Assembly: GCF_003755185.1 (NCBI RefSeq)
Contig: NZ_RKIC01000015.1
Location: forward strand, 1-34,948
Direction: 5' to 3'
DNA: 34,948 nucleotides
Source: Frigoribacterium sp. PhB24
GTDB taxonomy: Bacteria > Actinomycetota > Actinomycetes > Actinomycetales > Microbacteriaceae
Positions within the stretch are counted from its first letter, which is position 1, and every line of letters starts with the position of its first letter. Under the pieces are notes generated by a model that saw only the letters and a list, made by a program, of their open reading frames with translations, made no database searches and was not told the DNA's origin. Below are positions 8,129 through 14,978 of this stretch, one piece after another. The translations under genes and the position numbers were made by a program.

Positions 8129-9760
8129 ATGGATGGATCAGCTTCCGAACCGTCGGCCCGTTCCCGTCGCGGGTTCCTGTTGGTGGGCGCGGCGGGCCTC
8201 GCGGCGGCCGGAGCGGCGGTGATCACGCCCGGCACCCGGCCGGCCCATGCCGTCGACGCGCCCGCCGTCGGCGCCACCGATCCCGGCGCCACCGATCCCG
8301 GTGGTAAGACATCTCGGGCGTCGACCCTGCCGAACGACCGCGGAGGGGTCGACGTGCGCGACCACGGGGCGGTCGCCGACGGGGTGACCGACGACACCGC
8401 CGCGTTCGCGCGTGCCGTCGAGGCGGCGCGGGTGGCCCGTGGCCGGGTGCTGGTGCCGGCCGGCACCTACGTCATCGACTCGATCACGGTGCCTCTGCTG
8501 GTCGCGATCGAGGGCCTGGGAGCCGACGTCAGTCGGTACGGTGCGTCCACGGACGGTGGCGTGAACCTCCGGCACCTGCCCCGGTCGACGAAGCCCATGA
8601 TCGTCGTCGACGGCAACGGCGTCACTCTCGAGGGGTTGACCCTGCAGGGCAATGGGTCGACGGCACCCCTCGTGCAGGTCGTCAACGGCTTCGAGTCGCG
8701 GTTCGACCGGGTGCAGCTCGCGGGTGTCGCGGGCACGGCGTTGGTCGTCGAGCGCGTCAACAACAACCTGTGGAGCGACCTCTTCGTCAACGACTGCGGG
8801 TCGGCGGATGCCGCGGCGGTCGTGTTGCGGTCGCCCGCGTCGGGTGGGACGAACACCAACACCTTCACCTGCGTGAACCTGCACGTCGAGGGCAGCGCGA
8901 ACGTCGCCCTCGACCTCGCCTGGGGGGCGACCGCCGAGTACTTCGTCGAGTTCGTGCGGCTGATCGCCCCGCACATCGAGACGTTGCAGCGGGCGGGCTC
9001 TGGCAACGACGCGACCGTGCGCATCGGCAACGTCCGGCAGGTCGAGTTCGTCGCTCCGACGATCTACGGCGGGCCCGGTCCGCTCATCGAGCACCACGAG
9101 ATGCGGCGTCGGGGCGTTGACCTCGACGGCGGCATCCGGTTGCTCGGTGGCGCTCTGCTGGGGGCCGACCCTGCCCAGGTGGGGGCGTCGAGCGTCCTCG
9201 TGCGGCTCACGAAGGGCGACGACTTCGCCCTCGTGGGCACACGTCTCGGTCGGTTCACGAAGGCGGGGGTCGAGCTGGCCGAGGCGTACGGCTCGAGGTT
9301 CGCCGTCGATCCCACCGCGCGCATCGCCACCACCGGGTCGGCCGTCGACGTGGACGACCGACGCGAGGTCGAGGCCCGGCCGCTCTGGGCCTGGGGAGGC
9401 GATCTCGCCGTGGGGCGTCGACTGCTGGGCGGCGTCACCGGCACGGCGCCCGTGATCTCGGCGATGGCACGCAATGGTGTCGACGCTCCGTCTCCGACAC
9501 TGTCGGGTTCCGACCTGCGAGGAACGGTCGCCTTCGGTTCCGGCCGGGCCCGTCGTCGGGGCACCCAGGTGAGGGTCCGCTACTCGAAGCCCTTCGCCAC
9601 GGCGCCGGTGGTCTCGATCTGCCCGGAGTCGAGCGTGGCGGCGTCAGCCGAGTACTTCGTCGTCTCGCGTCCGGACGCGTTCGACGTCGAGGTGGTCGGC
9701 CAGCTCGCGGACGACCTCCCGGCGGACGCCTACCGTTTCACCTATCAGATCATCGGGTGA
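8129..9760 (+). CDS. Tat-exported right-handed beta-helix (pectate-lyase-like) protein
   Basis: A 543-residue secreted protein. The N-terminus has a twin-arginine signal (RSRRGFLLVG, residues 11-20), a hydrophobic core and a likely signal peptidase site at AHA/VD (41/42). Mature residues 75-120 hold the classic start of the Pectate_lyase_3 fold, VRDHGAVADGVTDDTAAFARA followed by GRVLVPAGTYVI; the centre is a run of short beta-strand coils with Asn/Thr-rich turns (NNNLWSDLFVNDCG). The C-terminal 110 residues look like a separate beta domain. No lyase catalytic set could be assigned, so it may bind or trim polysaccharide. It is divergent from the acyltransferase, and a shared role at the cell surface is plausible. 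The frame is open further upstream, but only this ATG gives a signal peptide. Confidence 0.85.
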   Translation: MDGSASEPSARSRRGFLLVGAAGLAAAGAAVITPGTRPAHAVDAPAVGATDPGATDPGGKTSRASTLPNDRGGVDVRDHGAVADGVTDDTAAFARAVEAARVARGRVLVPAGTYVIDSITVPLLVAIEGLGADVSRYGASTDGGVNLRHLPRSTKPMIVVDGNGVTLEGLTLQGNGSTAPLVQVVNGFESRFDRVQLAGVAGTALVVERVNNNLWSDLFVNDCGSADAAAVVLRSPASGGTNTNTFTCVNLHVEGSANVALDLAWGATAEYFVEFVRLIAPHIETLQRAGSGNDATVRIGNVRQVEFVAPTIYGGPGPLIEHHEMRRRGVDLDGGIRLLGGALLGADPAQVGASSVLVRLTKGDDFALVGTRLGRFTKAGVELAEAYGSRFAVDPTARIATTGSAVDVDDRREVEARPLWAWGGDLAVGRRLLGGVTGTAPVISAMARNGVDAPSPTLSGSDLRGTVAFGSGRARRRGTQVRVRYSKPFATAPVVSICPESSVAASAEYFVVSRPDAFDVEVVGQLADDLPADAYRFTYQIIG

Positions 9761-9772
9761 CCGCGGCCCCCG

Positions 9773-10189
9773 TCACGCCCAGCCGAGTTCGTGCAGTTGG
9801 TCGTCGTCGATGCCGTAGAAGTGGGCGATCTCGTGGACGAGGGTGACGTGGATCTCGTCGGCGAGCTGGTCGAGGTCTTCGACGACGGCGAGGTGGGGCT
9901 CGCGGTAGAGGATGATGCGGTCGGGTAGCTCGCCGAAGCCGTACTGGCCGCGCTCGGTCAGGGCGACGCCGTCGTAGAGGCCGAGCAGACCGAGTGAGCC
10001 GTCCTCTGGTCGGTCCTCGGTGACGAACACGACGTTGTCGAGCCCGTCGACCATGTCGTCGGGCAGCAGGTCGAGTTGGTCGACCACCATGGCGTCGAAC
10101 GCCTCGGCGTCCACCTCGGAGGGGTCGATGCCCGTCGGCTGGTCGTCAGCGCCCTGCTCGTCGTCACCGTTCTCGGGGGAGTCGTCCAC
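9773..10189 (-). CDS. Zincin-like metallopeptidase family protein
   Basis: A 138-residue protein of the short zincin-like family PF06262. After an acidic, disordered first 25 residues, the domain has VVDQLDLLPDDMVDGLDNVVFVTEDRP, a strand reading RIILYREPHL, and the metal-binding helix TLVHEIAHFYGIDDDQLHELGW. HEIAH (119-123) supplies two His ligands, and the following Asp or His residues could provide the third. Activity of this family is not well characterised. The start is probably GTG at 10189, preceded by a GAGG stretch. The gene is convergent with the beta-helix gene, 12 bases away, and lies downstream of tRNA-His. Confidence 0.85.
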   Translation of the reverse strand: MDDSPENGDDEQGADDQPTGIDPSEVDAEAFDAMVVDQLDLLPDDMVDGLDNVVFVTEDRPEDGSLGLLGLYDGVALTERGQYGFGELPDRIILYREPHLAVVEDLDQLADEIHVTLVHEIAHFYGIDDDQLHELGWA

Positions 10190-10268
10190 CCCTCAACTCT
10201 CGCACGCCTACGCGAGCCACCCCTGGGCGCTCTCGAGCATCCCGGGCCAGAAGGTTCCGGAATCCAAG

Positions 10269-10300
10269 GAATCCCCTGCCCGTGTGAGGGCAGGGGATTC
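10269..10300 (-). terminator. Strong hairpin after tRNA-His
   Basis: Perfect 13-bp arms (GAATCCCCTGCCC and GGGCAGGGGATTC) with a 6-base loop, starting 7 bases beyond the 3' end of tRNA-His on the minus strand. There is no real T run, only CTTGG, so it is a terminator or processing hairpin rather than a textbook intrinsic terminator. Confidence 0.7.
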
Positions 10301-10306
10301 GATTTG

Positions 10307-10380
10307 GGTGAGTAACGGGGCTTGAACCCGCGGCCTCCTAGACCACAACCAGGCGCTCTACCAGCTGAGCTATACCCACC
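10307..10380 (-). tRNA. tRNA-His(GUG)
   Basis: Folds as a complete cloverleaf on the minus strand: acceptor GTGGGTA/TACTCAC, D-arm GCTC...GAGC, anticodon stem CCTGG/CTAGG with loop TTGTGGT (anticodon GTG), T-arm GCGGG-TTCAAGC-CCCGT. The base before the acceptor (10380) is G and pairs with C73 at 10307, the G-1:C73 pair diagnostic of tRNA-His. CCA is not encoded (CAA follows). It lies 39 bases downstream of orn on the same strand and probably shares its transcript or is processed from it. Confidence 0.97.
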
Positions 10381-10419
10381 ATGCGCGACTGCCGAGGCGA
10401 TCGCAACGAGAAGACTCTA

Positions 10420-11040
10420 CTACAGCCGAGGAGCCCATTCGTCCACGACGGCCTTCGAGATCGCCTGGACGTCTTCGGTGGTGGGGCCGGGGTCGGCGAC
10501 GAAGCCGGCGCGACGGTAGTACTCGAGTTCGCGGATGGATTCGAGGATGTCGGCGAGGGCGCGGTGGCCGCCGTGCTTCTGGGGGGCGTTGAAGTAGACC
10601 CGGGGGAACCAGCGGCGGGCGAGTTCTTTGATCGACGAGACGTCGACGCTGCGGTAGTGCAGGTGGCCGTCGACACGGGGCATGTACTTGGCGAGGAAGG
10701 CCCGGTCGGTGCCGATGGTGTTGCCCGCCAGTGGGGCGTGCTGTTCGGTCGGCACGTACTTCAGGATGTACTCGAGGACTTCGAACTCGGCCTCGGCGAG
10801 GCTGACACCGTTCGGGATCTCGTCGATGAGCCCCGACGATCGGTGCATCTCGGTGACGAACTCGCCCATGTTGTCGAGCGCCGACTGGTCGGGCTTGATG
10901 ACGATGGTGAAGCCCGGGTGCACCGGGGTCAGGTCGAAGTCGGTCACGACCACGGCCACCTCGACCAGTTCGTCGACCGCGAGGTCGAGCCCGGTCATCT
11001 CGCAGTCGATCCAGACCAGTCGGTCGTTGCTCGTAGCCAT
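10420..11040 (-). CDS. orn: Oligoribonuclease
   Basis: A 206-residue 3'-5' exoribonuclease of the DEDDh family that degrades RNA di- to pentamers, finishing mRNA decay and pGpG turnover. Seen: Exo I WIDCEMTGLD with Asp12 and Glu14, Exo II around NTIGTDRAFLAKYMP, Exo III HGGHRALADI with the catalytic His and Asp, and the family stretch YRSVDVSSIKELARRW. Full length for the family. On the minus strand TAGACT lies 6 bases before the ATG, so the mRNA is likely leaderless. tRNA-His follows it, a neighbourhood also known in Mycobacterium. Confidence 0.97.
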   Translation of the reverse strand: MATSNDRLVWIDCEMTGLDLAVDELVEVAVVVTDFDLTPVHPGFTIVIKPDQSALDNMGEFVTEMHRSSGLIDEIPNGVSLAEAEFEVLEYILKYVPTEQHAPLAGNTIGTDRAFLAKYMPRVDGHLHYRSVDVSSIKELARRWFPRVYFNAPQKHGGHRALADILESIRELEYYRRAGFVADPGPTTEDVQAISKAVVDEWAPRL

Positions 11041-11046
11041 TCCGCG

Positions 11047-11052
11047 AGTCTA
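11047..11052 (-). promoter_or_regulatory. orn -10 element, leaderless
   Basis: TAGACT read on the minus strand, followed by 6 bases and the ATG of orn. No ribosome binding site can fit, so transcription should start at or next to the A of the start codon. Confidence 0.55.
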
Positions 11053-11065
11053 GTCCGGTGCTCTT

Positions 11066-11122
11066 CCGCACCCGCGCCTCCTGGTCGGGGCCCTGTGTCG
11101 AGATCAGGAGGCGCGGGTGCGG
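11066..11122 (-). terminator. 18-bp-arm hairpin between MFS gene and orn
   Basis: Left arm 11066-11083 (CCGCACCCGCGCCTCCTG) and right arm 11105-11122 are perfect reverse complements, with a 21-base loop. It lies 19 bases beyond the MFS stop and upstream of orn, so it probably ends the marR-MFS transcript. Both arms contain the recurrent word GGAGGCGCGG. No T run follows. Confidence 0.65.
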
Positions 11123-11141
11123 TCGCGAGGGACGGTCCGGC

Positions 11142-12401
11142 CTACAGGGCCTCGCCCGCGCCGATGGCCTCGGCCTCGACGCGAGCCGGTTCGGGCCCGT
11201 CGTCCACCCGGCGCAGGGCCTTCCGGGCGGCGACCACCACGACGAACGCCAGGGCGACGCTGACGGCCGCGAAGACGTAGGCCGCGCTCGGTGCGATGGT
11301 GTCGGCGAGCAGGGTCGCGACGGGCGGGGCGACGGCGCCACCGAGGAAGCGCACGCCCGAGTACGCGCTGGACGCGACCGAGCGGGGCAGGTCGGTGGCC
11401 TCCATGACGCACTCGGTGAGGACCGTGTTGAGGACGCCGAGCACGAGGCCGCCGACCACGACGCAGACCACGAGGGCCGCGGGCGTCCCGACGACGGCGG
11501 CGGCGGCGACCAGGTCGAGTGCCAGCAGGGGCAGGGCGATGCGCAGCACGGTCGTCCGACGGAGGCGGGCCGTGAGCAGAGGGGCGACCCAGACTGACGT
11601 GATCGCGAGGCCGACGCCCCAGCCGAAGAAGGTGAATCCGATGCCGAGCGCGCCGAAACCGAGCGGGTACGGCGTGTAGGCGAGCAGGACGAAGAAGCCG
11701 ATGTTGTAGAAGAGTGCGGTCGCGGCGAGGGCTCCGAGCGCCGGTCGGCCCAGAGCACGGAACGGCGCCGAGAGCTTCGTCGGCGTGGGCTTCTCCATCG
11801 CGTCGCCCTTGAGGAAGAGCACGATCGCGATGAAGGCGATCGCCATCAACGTGGTGACGCCGAAGAATGGGCCGCGCCAGCTGACCGAGCCGAGCAGGCC
11901 GCCGATCAGTGGCCCGATGGCGATGCCGAGGCCGAGGGCCGCTTCGTAGAGGATGATCGCCGAGGCCGTGCCGCCGGCTGCCGCGCCCACGATGGTCGCG
12001 AGGGCGGTCGAGATGAACAGGGCGTTGCCGAGCCCCCACCCCGCGCGGAAGCCGATGACCGACCAGACGTCGCCGCTGGTGGCCGCGAGCAGGGCGAAGA
12101 GGACGATCAGGGCGAGCCCGATCAGCAGGGTGCGCTTGGCGCCCAGCCGGCTCGACACCCAGCTGGTGAAGAACATCGCGACGCCGGTGACGGCGAGGTA
12201 GCTGGTGAAGAGCAGCTCGGTCTGGGTCGGGCTGGCCTTCAGCGATTCGGCGATGGCGGGGAGGATCGGGTCGACGAGGCCGATGCCCATGAAGGCGACG
12301 ACGCAGGCGAACGCGATGGCCCAGACGGCCGTCGGTTGCTTCAGGATGCTCGGCTTCGGTTCGTGCGTGGCGCCGCGGGGGGCGGAGGTGGAGGCGCTCA
12401 C
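11142..12401 (-). CDS. MFS family multidrug-type exporter
   Basis: A 419-residue major facilitator protein with about twelve hydrophobic segments in two halves. Residues 25-50 form the first helix (AVWAIAFACVVAFMGIGLVDP), and the loop after helix 2 reads SSRLGAKRTLLIG, the conserved motif A region (R-x-G-x-K-R). The pattern resembles drug/H+ antiporters; no substrate can be assigned. The frame is open to 12551, but the natural start is GTG at 12401, where GTGA overlaps the marR stop, so it is translated coupled to the regulator. The Pro/Thr-rich N-terminus of about 20 residues is cytoplasmic. Expression should be controlled by the palindrome at 12867-12900. Confidence 0.88.
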   Translation of the reverse strand: MSASTSAPRGATHEPKPSILKQPTAVWAIAFACVVAFMGIGLVDPILPAIAESLKASPTQTELLFTSYLAVTGVAMFFTSWVSSRLGAKRTLLIGLALIVLFALLAATSGDVWSVIGFRAGWGLGNALFISTALATIVGAAAGGTASAIILYEAALGLGIAIGPLIGGLLGSVSWRGPFFGVTTLMAIAFIAIVLFLKGDAMEKPTPTKLSAPFRALGRPALGALAATALFYNIGFFVLLAYTPYPLGFGALGIGFTFFGWGVGLAITSVWVAPLLTARLRRTTVLRIALPLLALDLVAAAAVVGTPAALVVCVVVGGLVLGVLNTVLTECVMEATDLPRSVASSAYSGVRFLGGAVAPPVATLLADTIAPSAAYVFAAVSVALAFVVVVAARKALRRVDDGPEPARVEAEAIGAGEAL

Positions 12402-12859
12402 GCGAACACCGCCCCAGCGTCGGAACGGGCGTCGACACGAGTGCCGACCCGCGAGGCCAGCAGGCGGGTGGCGTGCTCGAGCACGGCCCACTCGTCGTCG
12501 TCGAGGTCGGCGAACAGCCCGCCCAGCGAGTCGGCGAGCTGGCCCCGCCACTCGGTGAGAGCGGCCGTGCCTCGGTCGGTGATGGCGATGAGCCAGGCTC
12601 GCGAGTCGTCGGTGTCGGCGATGCGCTTGACCAGCTCGTCCTCGGCGAGGCCGCGCACGAGCTTGGTCATGGTGGGCTGCGAGACACGGCTGGCTCGGGC
12701 GAGGTCGCCGACGCGGAGGTCACCGTCGGTCGTCAGGATCGAGAGCGTGCGCCAGACGGCGGGTGAGGTGGTGCGGCCGGTCTCCTGCGCGGCGATGCGC
12801 GTCAGGCGATGGGTCGACGTCAGGAGGGATTCCAGGATGTCTGTCGGCTGAGAGGTCAT
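12398..12859 (-). CDS. MarR family transcriptional regulator
   Basis: A 153-residue winged-helix dimeric repressor. Residues about 36-62 hold the helix-turn-helix (LRVGDLARASRVSQPTMTKLVRGLAEDELV), followed by the wing with the conserved Asp-Arg region DTDDSRAWLIAITDRG. It is the first gene of a two-gene unit with the MFS exporter, overlapping by 4 bases, a common arrangement in which MarR represses its own operon and is released by a small ligand, often the pump substrate. TATACA on the minus strand (12873-12868) lies 8 bases before the ATG, implying a leaderless mRNA whose promoter is embedded in a large palindrome. Confidence 0.92.
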   Translation of the reverse strand: MTSQPTDILESLLTSTHRLTRIAAQETGRTTSPAVWRTLSILTTDGDLRVGDLARASRVSQPTMTKLVRGLAEDELVKRIADTDDSRAWLIAITDRGTAALTEWRGQLADSLGGLFADLDDDEWAVLEHATRLLASRVGTRVDARSDAGAVFA

Positions 12860-12866
12860 CCGTCAA

Positions 12867-12900
12867 GTGTATAGCCAAGCTATATAGCTTGGCTATGCAC
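12867..12900. promoter_or_regulatory. MarR operator, 34-bp palindrome
   Basis: The central 26 bp (12871-12896) is a perfect palindrome made of ATAGCCAAGCTAT and its reverse complement ATAGCTTGGCTAT. It continues outward as GTG and CAC with one mismatched pair. Each half contains its own dyad (TAGC-CAA-GCTA and TAGC-TTG-GCTA), so two MarR dimers could bind side by side. The marR -10 overlaps its left edge, and a TATGCA -10-like hexamer facing the small gene at 12955 overlaps its right edge. Confidence 0.85.
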
Positions 12901-12954
12901 CCCTGCTCGCACAAGCTGGGCGCTGACTCCGCGCCTCCTGGTAGACCTGTGGGC

Positions 12955-13239
12955 ATGACAGACAGCAAGCCCACCGTGGCCGAGGGTTCCGAGTACGTCG
13001 TCTTCTTCGACGGCGGTCCGAGCGACGGCTCCACCGACACCCGCATCAGCACCGACGGCTCGTACGACGAGCAGATCACCGACTTCGTGCTGATCGACGG
13101 CATGGAGACCGGCATCGTCTACACCGCCACAGAGGCGAAGATGGTCGGCGAACAACTGCAGGTGCACTACTCGCTCGACGCGAAGGACAGCGACCCGGTC
13201 GACGACCCCGAAGACCGCAACGACGACCGCGACAACTGA
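12955..13239 (+). CDS. Small acidic protein, unknown function
   Basis: A 94-residue soluble protein rich in Asp, Glu, Thr and Ser, not assigned to a family. The middle (EYVVFFDGGPSDGSTDTRIS, ITDFVLIDGMETGIVYTA) looks like short beta strands, and the tail is a highly charged DPVDDPEDRNDDRDN. No signal peptide or membrane segment. The frame is open further upstream, but the ATG at 12955 is the only plausible start downstream of the MarR palindrome. It is divergent from marR and may be controlled by the same operator. Confidence 0.6.
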   Translation: MTDSKPTVAEGSEYVVFFDGGPSDGSTDTRISTDGSYDEQITDFVLIDGMETGIVYTATEAKMVGEQLQVHYSLDAKDSDPVDDPEDRNDDRDN

Positions 13240-13276
13240 CGCCGGCGGCTCCTGCCGCGACGACGCACGAGACCGC

Positions 13277-13310
13277 AGGAGGCGCGGGGGAAGTTTCCCC
13301 CGCGCCTCCT
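13277..13310. repeat. 34-bp palindromic hairpin
   Basis: Arms of 16 bp (13277-13292 and 13295-13310; left arm AGGAGGCGCGGGGGAA) are exact reverse complements around a 2-base centre. It lies between the small acidic gene, which ends at 13239, and the thioredoxin-like gene at 13324. It could act as a terminator for the former, though no T run follows. Both arms carry the recurrent word GGAGGCGCGG. Confidence 0.85.
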
Positions 13311-13323
13311 CGTTGTCCCCGAC

Positions 13324-13584
13324 ATGATGCTCGAGCTGTACACGTCCGCCTTCTGCGGTCCCTGCCACGCGGCCCGAGCGGTCGTGGCCGAGGCCCGAGG
13401 GCTCGTCCCGTCGCTCGTCGTCGACGAGGCCGACGTCGCGGCCCGGCCGGACGCCGCCGAGCGGCGCGACGTCCGCAGCACGCCGACGATCGTGGTCACA
13501 CGGGACGACGGCGAGGTCGTCTTCCGCTCGCCCGGAGTGCCGACGCTGGATCATCTGCTCGGGGCGCTGGCACTGGCGGTCTGA
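13324..13584 (+). CDS. Thioredoxin-fold small protein
   Basis: An 86-residue glutaredoxin/thioredoxin-like protein. The first strand and active site read LELYTSAFCGPCHAARAVV, with redox Cys11 and Cys14 in a CGPC motif identical to thioredoxin. The cis-Pro strand is STPTIVVTRDDGEVVFRSPG, and the domain ends soon after, so it is a minimal fold, shorter than thioredoxin (about 105). Probably a cytoplasmic thiol-disulphide reductase with unknown partner. Two adjacent ATG codons (13324, 13327) could start it; the binding site is weak because of the hairpin 13 bases upstream. It lies in the same direction as tRNA-Arg, with a 164-bp gap (13585-13748) in which only the tRNA promoter is recognisable. 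Confidence 0.8.
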   Translation: MMLELYTSAFCGPCHAARAVVAEARGLVPSLVVDEADVAARPDAAERRDVRSTPTIVVTRDDGEVVFRSPGVPTLDHLLGALALAV

Positions 13585-13732
13585 GGGCAGGCCCGACGTG
13601 CCGGTCCAGCGCTGCACGCGGCAGTCGTCACGCCGCTTTTCGTGCACGGCACCGCGACCAGTCCGGGCGACCTGCACGAGACGCGGTGCGGAGCCGGGCC
13701 CGGCCGCTACCGGGACGCGTGACCGGGCACGG

Positions 13733-13738
13733 TATCGT
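13733..13738 (+). promoter_or_regulatory. tRNA-Arg -10 element
   Basis: TATCGT ends 10 bases before the first base of the mature tRNA-Arg, a suitable -10 position. A -35 could not be recognised. Confidence 0.4.
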
Positions 13739-13748
13739 GGACGGGTCC

Positions 13749-13824
13749 GCCCCCGTAGCTCAGCGGATAGAGCAGGAGCCTTCTAATCTCTTGGTCGCAG
13801 GTTCGATTCCTGCCGGGGGCACCA
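13749..13824 (+). tRNA. tRNA-Arg(UCU)
   Basis: Cloverleaf: acceptor GCCCCCG/CGGGGGC, D-arm GCTC...GAGC, anticodon stem GGAGC/TCTCT with loop CTTCTAA (anticodon TCT), T-arm GCAGG-TTCGATT-CCTGC, discriminator A73, and an encoded CCA at 13822-13824. The anticodon stem has a G-U pair at 27-43 and a C-U mismatch at 31-39, closing the loop weakly. Its 3' half is duplicated twice immediately downstream. Confidence 0.95.
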
Positions 13825-13825
13825 T

Positions 13826-13964
13826 ATCTCGCGGTGCTTCTCATCTCTTGGTCGCAGGTTCGCGGTGTTGATGAAACCGGCTGCCGGGGGCACCAGATCT
13901 CGCGGTGCTTCTCATCTCTTGGTCGCAGGTTCGCGGTGTTGATGAAACCGGCTGCCGGGGGCAC
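13826..13964 (+). repeat. Two 71-bp repeats derived from the tRNA-Arg 3' half
   Basis: Copy 1 is 13826-13896; copy 2 is 13897-13964, identical for 68 bases. Each contains CTTCT-C-ATCTCTTGGTCG and CAGGTTCG as in the tRNA from its anticodon loop onward (one A-to-C change). An 18-base segment (CGGTGTTGATGAAACCGG) then replaces 4 bases of the tRNA T-arm, followed by CTGCCGGGGGCACC like the tRNA 3' end. Copy 1 ends CACCAG, copy 2 CACGTA. The added segment can pair CGGT with ACCG, and GCAG/CTGC around it still pairs, so the T-arm would be kept with an extra hairpin inserted. Confidence 0.93.
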
Positions 13965-13979
13965 GTACGGTTCGTGTCG

Positions 13980-14876
13980 TCAGTCGTCCGTGCGTTCGGG
14001 TGCCGTGCGTCGTCGGACCTGGCTCGCGCTGACGGGCTGCTCGTAGCGCTCGTCGTCCATCGGGTCGTCACGGGTGTCGTCCAGGGATGCGTCCGGTGTG
14101 ACGGTCGGTGCCTCGGGTGCGGACACGGGCGAGGGTCCGGCCAGAGGGGCCCGGGCGCCGGATGCCCCGGTCGTCGGCACCGGCCGTGCGATCGTCGGAG
14201 CCCGGTAGGCCTCGTCGCGTCGGGTGGTGGATTCGTCGAGCGCGGCAGGACGCAGCGTCGCCGACGGGGCGGACGACGCGGCTGGCGGCCCGTCGGCGCG
14301 TCGCTGCTCGGTCGTCGACGCGGCACGCTGCTCGGCCTCCCACGCTTTCTGCTTCGCGGCCGTGTCGCGGTCGACGTCGGCCTCTTCGTACTTCCATCGC
14401 GCGAGATCGTCACGGAACAGTTTCTTGGCGCGGTTCGGGCGGTTCTGCCACTCGATCAGGCGGTCGCGCAGTTCGCCCAACGTCTGCTCGGCCTGGAAGC
14501 TGAACGACGCCGAGTTCCGTTTGATCTCGGCCGTCTGGTGCGCCGCCCAGTCCGCGGCGAGCGTGCTGCCGGTCGCGGGCAGCAACCGGAGGCGGACATC
14601 GGCCTCGTGGCCGAGGTGATCGGCGTAGGCACGTTCTTCGACGCCGAGCGAGCTGTAGACGGCCCCCTTGCGAGCGGCCGAGACGAGGGCCGCGACCGCT
14701 GCCGCCTTCGCTTCGTCCTCGTGCGATGACACGACGCGGCGCGTACTCGCGCGGCCGATGAGGGCCGCGACGACGCCGGCCACCACGATGGCGGCGAAAG
14801 GGATCACCGCATCGGTGACGACGCGCCACCCGCTGTCGGACGAGAGCCATTCGACGAAGTCGTTCCACCACTGCAT
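13980..14876 (-). CDS. Single-pass membrane protein with long cytoplasmic tail, unknown function
   Basis: A 298-residue protein not assigned to a family. It starts MQWWNDFVEWLSS, has one clear transmembrane helix (about 21-42, TDAVIPFAAIVVAGVVAALIG), then a helical, charged middle (about 50-185, including LGELRDRLIEWQNRPNRAKKLFRDDLARW) and a Pro/Ala/Thr-rich, low-complexity last third ending in acidic and Arg-rich patches. The frame runs up to 14957, but the ATG at 14874-14876 has TAGAGT 7 bases before it, the leaderless pattern seen elsewhere in the window. Its 3' end is 16 bases from the tRNA-half repeats on the other strand. Confidence 0.7.
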   Translation of the reverse strand: MQWWNDFVEWLSSDSGWRVVTDAVIPFAAIVVAGVVAALIGRASTRRVVSSHEDEAKAAAVAALVSAARKGAVYSSLGVEERAYADHLGHEADVRLRLLPATGSTLAADWAAHQTAEIKRNSASFSFQAEQTLGELRDRLIEWQNRPNRAKKLFRDDLARWKYEEADVDRDTAAKQKAWEAEQRAASTTEQRRADGPPAASSAPSATLRPAALDESTTRRDEAYRAPTIARPVPTTGASGARAPLAGPSPVSAPEAPTVTPDASLDDTRDDPMDDERYEQPVSASQVRRRTAPERTDD

Positions 14877-14978
14877 GGGGCGAACTCTACAGTCGAGGTC
14901 GAAGGTTGCACCGCTGCGACATGCCTGCCGGCACCGGGGCGATCGGGTTGGCGGCACCTGCCGGGCGGGAGCGCGCGA

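Noticed and set aside
13707-13964. 85-residue minus-strand frame over tRNA-Arg
   Set aside because: It reads the antisense of the tRNA and its repeats; such tRNA-shadow proteins are a known annotation artefact.
13749-13964. Intact integrated element at tRNA-Arg
   Set aside because: No integrase or other mobile gene within the window, and the repeats are adjacent rather than flanking anything.
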